Position numbers and translations under genes: made by a program
Assembly: GCA_011009095.1 (NCBI GenBank)
Contig: VTPC01000929.1
Span: 1 to 64,000, forward strand
Direction of reading: 5' to 3'
Source of the DNA: Ignelater luminosus
Taxonomy: Eukaryota > Arthropoda > Insecta > Coleoptera > Elateridae
Length of the DNA stretch: 64,000 nt
Part shown: positions 58,943 to 64,000 of the stretch, piece after piece
Layout of the letters: each line of letters begins with the position of its first letter
Position numbering within the stretch: position 1 is the first letter of the stretch
The notes under the pieces: model-generated
What the model saw: only the letters and a program-made list of their open reading frames with translations
What the model was told of the DNA's origin: nothing
Databases searched by the model: none

Positions 58943-59031
58943 CACTCGTGAGTTATGGCAATTAATTCACTAGTAAGTCATAGCATGTAACTCACTAGTG
59001 AGTTATAGTATTTAACCTGCTAGTAGGTTAT
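58943..59031. repeat. 25-bp tandem repeat with palindromic ACTAGT cores
   Basis: Three 25-bp units and part of a fourth start at 58943, 58968, 58993 and 59018. They have the form CACTAGTGAGTTATAG + about nine AT-rich bases. In the unit at 58993 the sequence AACTCACTAGTGAGTT is a perfect 16-bp palindrome. The array directly abuts family-E copy 3. Confidence 0.85.
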
Positions 59032-59221
59032 CAACGAACTCCGAAGGAGTCATTACTGAATTTGCGAGATCTGTCTGTCTGTCCGCATTTTTTGTCAAAT
59101 TTTGAAATTTTGACTTCAGATTTGGATTCTACATCAAAAACTTCGCTTTTTGATATCACCTCGGGAACATGGTCAAAATGGCCTCCAAAATCTGAAAAAA
59201 GTAACAAAACGGAGTTCGTTG
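59032..59221 (+). repeat. Dispersed repeat family E, copy 3 (short form)
   Basis: The same termini as the 53436 copy (CAACGAACTCCGAAGGAGTC; CGGAGTTCGTTG), but only one internal GAACATGGTCAAAATG unit. It is therefore 190 bp against about 350. It continues into GGTTATGCTTTGCATTTCC like the other copies. Confidence 0.85.
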
Positions 59222-59565
59222 TGGTTATGCTTTGCATTTCCAAATGTTTTTGTTTAAAATCATCATATATGCTGTTCATGATCTTTTTACATGAGGTTTG
59301 GCCATGAAAATTTGACATTTTCACCTCATATGCAATTTCGACTATTAGTGTTTAATTTAACTTTACATTTAGGTTACAACTGTCGGTGTTTCCAAGACTG
59401 GTATAAGAAAATATCTTGAAAAGGTACTTGATTTGAGATCATCATTCGTCACATTATATCTCTTGTTAATTGTTGCTTTGTAAAAAGGATACTTCTGGCA
59501 ACATGGGTTATCTCTTCGTACAGAAGTGTCACGGCCAACCTTAACATAACTAAATATATTTTAGA

Positions 59566-59935
59566 TATATCCTCCGTTCACGATGTTTCTGAGTCGTAAA
59601 CGGGCCATGCTTTCATTCTGTTAAGTTGGAAGTGTTTTCTTTTTTTTTTTGAAAATTGTCGTACCTGCCACTGCATTTGGCGCTGTTGCGTAATCAAAAA
59701 TTTTGCATAAACGTTTAATACCGATTAGTTTTGTTAAAAAGAAATCAAGTTTTCCGTATATTTACAAAGTTACAAAAAAAGACAACAGAGTGAGGTTAAA
59801 CTGTCATAAAATCATAACCTTAAAGCACATTAAGCGTCGATAAGATTTTACAAGTCGAGTTAATAGATAAACATCCCGGTTTGCATTCTTCCACAGCCAT
59901 ATACGGCCCAGAAACATCGTGAACACTATATAGCA
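59566..59935. mobile_element. MITE with GTGTTCACGATGTTTCTG-type TIR
   Basis: GTTCACGATGTTTCTGAG (about 59576) pairs with the complement of CGGCCCAGAAACATCGTGAAC (about 59904-59924). GACGGCCAACCTTA-type sequence occurs just outside on both sides in direct orientation (about 59530 and 59943), which may be a duplication of flank. The TIR resembles that of the 53177 element. Confidence 0.6.
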
Positions 59936-60707
59936 ACAATATCATGGCCAACCCTAAGATCGTGAACAGCATCTAGTTATAAAGTTTGAAGCTGTTTTTA
60001 ATTATTTTTCCTGGACATTTCATTCATTCATTCAGAGCTTGAGATCTTTTTGAACTAAGTTTTTTTCCCCAAAACTCTTTATATTTGTCCTAACTTAGTC
60101 CAGTAGTCAATGAGTTCAAAAGATTAAGTGTATCTGGAAAAAATATTGGAAAGCTACAAATTGGTACGTTTGAGCGTTTTGATGTTTTAAGCAACAGACT
60201 AATTTGTAGACAATCTAATTGCTTTCATTTTATTATCGAGGTCTACACCCAAATAAAAATATAATAAACCAAGTTTTGACATTTTTCATTGGTGTTACGA
60301 ACAATTGAGGGTTGCAAAAATAATATGTCACTTTAGACATAAAAATCCACAAATTTGCAGCTTTTCAACAGGGTTGCCGCGTACTAAGGTGCGGGTTGTT
60401 CACCGCACAACGAAAGCTTAAATTTGCGACGAAAACCTCACCTCATTGAACATACGCTTAAAACAAACGGGACAGTTTTTGAAAGTTTGTACAAAGAGTT
60501 TTTGGACTTTTAAAACGATTATAATTACCGTCTTTCCAGAATTTTGAATATAATATACTTTCTGAAAGAAAACGTGTAAAAATGGCATTTTTTATAAAAG
60601 ATGAAAAAGTAAAGAGAATTAGAAAAACTATGAGACCCAATATATTTTTATTCCCGGTGACTTTTACTGTATAAACTTCGATATGTCCGATACCTCCATC
60701 ATGGGCG
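59936..60707. other. No recognised feature
   Basis: AT-rich spacer without supported coding or repeat signal. Confidence 0.45.
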
Positions 60708-60870
60708 AATATATGTTTTTGAAATCTACGGATAATTTAGGGACAAACAGTGCTGTTCTAGTTTTTGTCATAAAATGCATCGTTTTCTAGTAGAATCAAA
60801 TTCTCAGAAGTCCAGCAATATCAAAACTTAAGATTTCTTGTTCTTCCAATGTCTCTGAACAGTATGAACA
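60708..60870 (+). repeat. Direct repeat shared with 62158-62320
   Basis: GACAAACAGTGCTGTTCTAG and ATGCATCGTTTTCTAGTAGA match GACAGGAAGTGCTGTTGTAG and ATGCACGGTTTTGAATAAAA in the later copy, same orientation. The two copies bracket a transposase remnant, so they are probably sub-terminal sequence of the element or its relatives. A related copy lies near 30225. Confidence 0.55.
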
Positions 60871-61044
60871 GGCGAGCAGAATTCTGTGTGGAGATAGACT
60901 GGTGGCCACTTCTAACATACGCTGCAAAACAATGCAATTGCCCATATCTCAAAGACGAAACATTGTTATAAAAACAAAAAGTTTATTAAACATTCTGCTA
61001 ACCAATTGAACTAAGCGCCATCCAAACAAAACGCCAAATAAAAA

Positions 61045-61560
61045 ATGGTAGAAGTTTTGGGGCAGTTTCCAGCGACTCCAACATTATCTCTTAGCAAAGC
61101 ATGTGCTGCAACGGGGATTTGTACAGAATCAATGTGGAAAATGCTTAAACTTAATAAATTTTTCCCGTACAAGATGCAAATCGTTCAAGAATTGACTGAG
61201 AATAATTATGACTGGCGAATACAATTTTGTAAAAAGATGACCGAGAAAATTCTATCTATCCCGAAATTGGTGAAAAATATTTTTCTTAGCACGAAGCACA
61301 TTTTTCGTAAATGGAATGGTCAATAAACATAATTCAGATGACAATCTACATCTTTTTCGGGAGTTACATACACCAAAACCCCAGTAACTTAACGTGTGGG
61401 CGTGTCTTCTTGGAGATGCAGTTATCGGTCCTCTCTTTATTCAAGAAAATTTGAATGGAGAAGTCTATTTAGAGTTAACATACGATACTAGTAGGCATTA
61501 ACATCTACTTATAAAACAGAAACTATTTATGGTGGAAAAATCGAATGAAATGATTCTCGA
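61045..61560 (+). pseudogene. Insect Tc1/mariner-type transposase fragment, catalytic Asp lost
   Basis: The first frame reads VEVLGQFPATPTLSLSKACA, ATGICTESMWKMLKLNKFFP, YKMQIVQELTENNYDWRIQF then SIPKLVKNIFLSTKHIF. After a stop at 61324 a shifted frame reads WACLLGDAVIGPLFIQENL and NGEVYLELTYDTS. The order (HTH, then PYKMQ-.Q-L.E.D-.RR.-FC, then FSDEA-F, then GPFFI--NLNGE-YL) is that of a very common insect transposase. The first catalytic Asp, normally in FSDE, is replaced: the site reads LSTK. The C-terminal half with the other acidic residues is missing. Confidence 0.8.
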
Positions 61561-61756
61561 AAGAAGTCAAAGCCCCCAACCAAATCAAAGCCTCTACTGT
61601 TAATGCAGACAGACAGAATAAAAACAAGTTGGATTACAATAAGAAACTCAAAATCTTTCTCGTGTATATAAATTATAATTTCTACATATAGAAACATTAG
61701 AATTGGCGTTGTAACTGAACCTAGTACCTTGGTTGTCCGAACCAAAGCTCTAAACA

Positions 61757-61840
61757 ATTGAGGTCAGCGTGTTCTTCCCTAAGCGTAAGATCTGGTCTGA
61801 AGAACCAAAGTTGTGGGTTCGATTCCCACGCGAATGCAAC
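61757..61840 (+). repeat. tRNA-like sequence (Phe-GAA-like anticodon loop)
   Basis: CTGGTCTGAAGAACCAA forms an anticodon arm with a CTGAAGA loop (anticodon GAA). GTTGTGGGTTCGATTCCCAC then contains a perfect B-box and T-arm. The 5' part (GTCAGCGTGTTCTTCCCTAA) does not pair with the 3' end to form an acceptor stem, so this is a tRNA-derived remnant or SINE head rather than a tRNA gene. A TATACAGGGTGTC motif follows at about 61955. Confidence 0.5.
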
Positions 61841-62157
61841 TTTTTCTATACAGAATATCTCTGAATTAACAAAAGTTTTGATACAGCAGGTTCCTGAATC
61901 AAGATTAGGCCTAGTTTCATCTATAAACCTGGGTCCTAAAGTACATCGTTTCCAATATACAGGGTGTCTTAAGTCTTAAATTCCTTGTTTTCGTTAAAGA
62001 TCGTCAACAACGTAATATACTAAATTTTGCACTTAGCCTTTTGACTTTGATGTCTACTATTCTGTGAATCTTCTAGTGAATAGCGTCCTCTTGGGCGGAG
62101 ATACAGAGAGATGTGCAGCCTCATTTCAAAGAAATTATGTTACATCACTGAAACCAA

Positions 62158-62320
62158 AAAGATATTTCGTTTTTAAAGTCTAGGAATAACTTAGAGACAG
62201 GAAGTGCTGTTGTAGTTCTTTCCTATGATGCACGGTTTTGAATAAAATGACGTTTTTCGAAGTCTTGCAATGAACGAAATTTAAGTTATGATTTTTTTGA
62301 AAAGGTGTGTCCACGCCTCC
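62158..62320 (+). repeat. Direct repeat, second copy
   Basis: Matches 60708-60870 as described there. It is about 200 bp past the TATACAGGGTGTCTTAAG motif. Confidence 0.55.
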
Positions 62321-64000
62321 TATACATATGGAAGATTTTGAGATTCTCCTTCTACTTAATTTGACTTTCATTTCTTCATTTAGAGTTACAGATTAAATTT
62401 CAATTTGTGAGGAATAAAAACAGTTTACTACTTCAATAAACCCCACATCAAAAGAAGGCAGAAGAGAGGTTGCAGTAGTAAACCGTTATGGATCGATCTG
62501 GGGTACATTCTCGTACCGAAGAAAAAGCTGGAGTGAGTGTTATGGAAATAATACGCAAAGAAAATGAGATTTTTATAAGCCTTAGATAGATAACTAGTCT
62601 AATACAATAATTATGTTCTAGGTAGAGCTCATAGATATCTAATCAGATCTGACATGCTGTGCTAAAAACAATATTGGCGATTGAACTGGTATCTAAAATG
62701 TAGTCAAAGCCTGAGCAAAATCTCTGAATGAGTTGGTTGCTCACATTTACTCTTGAAGGGGTGCTAGAATACCAAAAGGAAATAACTCACTTGATAGAAC
62801 TGGAACCTGGATGCTTCAGCTTTTATAGCACAGTCGAAACAACCTTTAAGCAGTTGCTGCTAACTGCAATTTGAGCAAGAACAACGATCCATCTTCTAGG
62901 CTGTGCGGCATGCAGGACGCAATTTCAAGTACATTTACTGCAAACGTGAAGCACTTGCTGGAAAAAGGCATAATTAACCGTCTCAAATAGATTGTTTCTT
63001 GTTCCAGTACAGTGAGTTTGTTAACACACTTGCTGAAGTTATCGTTATGTCGACAGTGCTACTTTATCACCCAGATCACTCCAGATACAATGTATTTCGA
63101 GAATATAGTCCCTAGCCAGTTACCCTTGCGAAGTTGGTTTGTGAAAGCGTAACCAAAAGAAGGTACATTACGTGATAAAATTATAATTTTGGATCAAGGG
63201 TGCCCAGGGTACATATGATAAAAAAATTGAATTACAGATACTTTATTCACTCAACGTATGAGAAATACGGATTGCAAAATTCTATATACAAGTCACCTCA
63301 AGACTAAAATTTGAAATTAAACTCGACTGTGAAGATTACATCAATAGCGAACGGTACTTACAGTGCCCCCTATTCAATGTTTTTAGGAAGTTCGGTGACT
63401 TTACATCACCTAATTAAATTAGACTTATAAGAAAATCAGTAAAGTTTGGTTTTTAAGACTATTTATTTACTATTTATTATCTTTAACGAACACATAAATG
63501 ACGCTTTTTGATTAAAACTCTTTTAGGCTTCCTGTAATACTATCTATATACTTGCACGAGTAAAAGATAGATAAAAAATCTCGTGTTCATGTGAAATGTA
63601 CACGTGACGTACGCACTACACCCACACATACACATACTATGTTAATGCATTTGAAAGTAAAAATCGATTTATTTATGTCTAAGGTTACTTATTTGGATGG
63701 AAAGCATTCACATTTTTGATACTATGAAAAATTGATCCCTTGCAGAATTCTTTTGATATTTAAAAAGTTTTTACCAGGACGATAAAAGAAAATTTAAGAT
63801 TTCATCTGATAAAATCCTTAAAATCTGAGCAATTTAAAAAGAGAAGTCGAACTCAAGTTTCTTAAAAGAAATTGTAAACCTCGAGTGGAATTTTTTCATA
63901 TGAATAAATAATCAACTGAGAGAACTCCTTTTCATATTTTTCCTAAAAAAACCTTTTTTAAAGAACTAACTGTCTTTTTGATGAACTTCACCTTCCTTTT
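62321..64000. other. No recognised feature to the window edge
   Basis: Mixed AT-rich DNA. A short frame at about 62490-62590 (MDRSGVHSRTEEKAG) and fragments around 62770-63000 show no family motif. No splice-bounded exon was recognised. Confidence 0.4.

Noticed and set aside
61757..61840. Functional tRNA-Phe gene
   Set aside because: No acceptor stem can be formed; only the anticodon and T-arm portions look tRNA-like.
1..64000. CRISPR array, bacterial operon or endosymbiont insert
   Set aside because: No regular spacer array, no ribosome-binding sites before frames, and no prokaryotic genes; all recognised proteins are eukaryotic transposon or host types.

Overview
This is an AT-rich animal nuclear sequence, most likely from an insect with a large, transposon-filled genome. 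There are no bacterial operons or compact genes. The long stretches between coding scraps hold decayed DNA transposons, LINE fragments, MITE-like inverted-repeat elements, tRNA-like short repeats and microsatellites. The short putative introns, the TCAGT initiator and AATAAA signals just after stop codons also fit an insect. I cannot name the species. || Only one cellular gene is identified with confidence: ATG10, the E2-like enzyme of autophagy (34168-34746, minus). It is intact, has its catalytic Cys in an HPCKT motif, and is followed by poly(A) signals. Five weaker host-exon candidates rest on splice sites, reading frame and poly(A) signals: a terminal membrane-protein exon at 44374-44576 (+), a first exon at 46388-46403 (+), an internal exon at 48482-48597 (+), a terminal membrane-protein exon at 52887-53114 (+), and a first exon at 56528-56649 (-) with a possible partner at 55723-55807. 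I do not recognise their products. || Layout: 1-1.2 kb, broken transposon-type gene. 1.7-6.2 kb, two LTR-like direct copies bracketing a MITE, a transposon-gene scrap and a LINE 3' end. 6.2-19.9 kb, mostly featureless AT-rich DNA with one transposase scrap and one hAT end. 19.9-21.2 kb, full-length dead mariner with TIRs. 22.36 kb, hAT-type MITE with a perfect 8-bp TSD. 23.9-25.4 kb, dead R4/Dong-like LINE reverse transcriptase. 25.5 kb, short TIR element. 31.4-33.1 kb, hAT element with perfect 8-bp TSDs and a broken FAM200/SCAND3-like transposase. 34.2 kb, ATG10. 36.0-37.3 kb, MITE and foldback hairpin. 38.9-41.5 kb, element with ~170-186 bp TIRs carrying a decayed CXC/SGCDTTS-type gene. 45.1-46.0 kb, deletion-derivative Tc1/mariner with ~310 bp arms. 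49-54 kb, nested repeat cluster. 57.6-58.5 kb and 61.0-61.6 kb, two more dead Tc1/mariner-type transposases. || No transposase-type gene here is intact; several have lost named catalytic residues as well as their frame. The most interesting non-standard structures are the long-TIR element around the CXC-type gene, the head-to-head tRNA-like palindromes at 51.0-51.3 and 52.25-52.48 kb, and a short tandem repeat with palindromic cores abutting a dispersed repeat at 58.94-59.03 kb.
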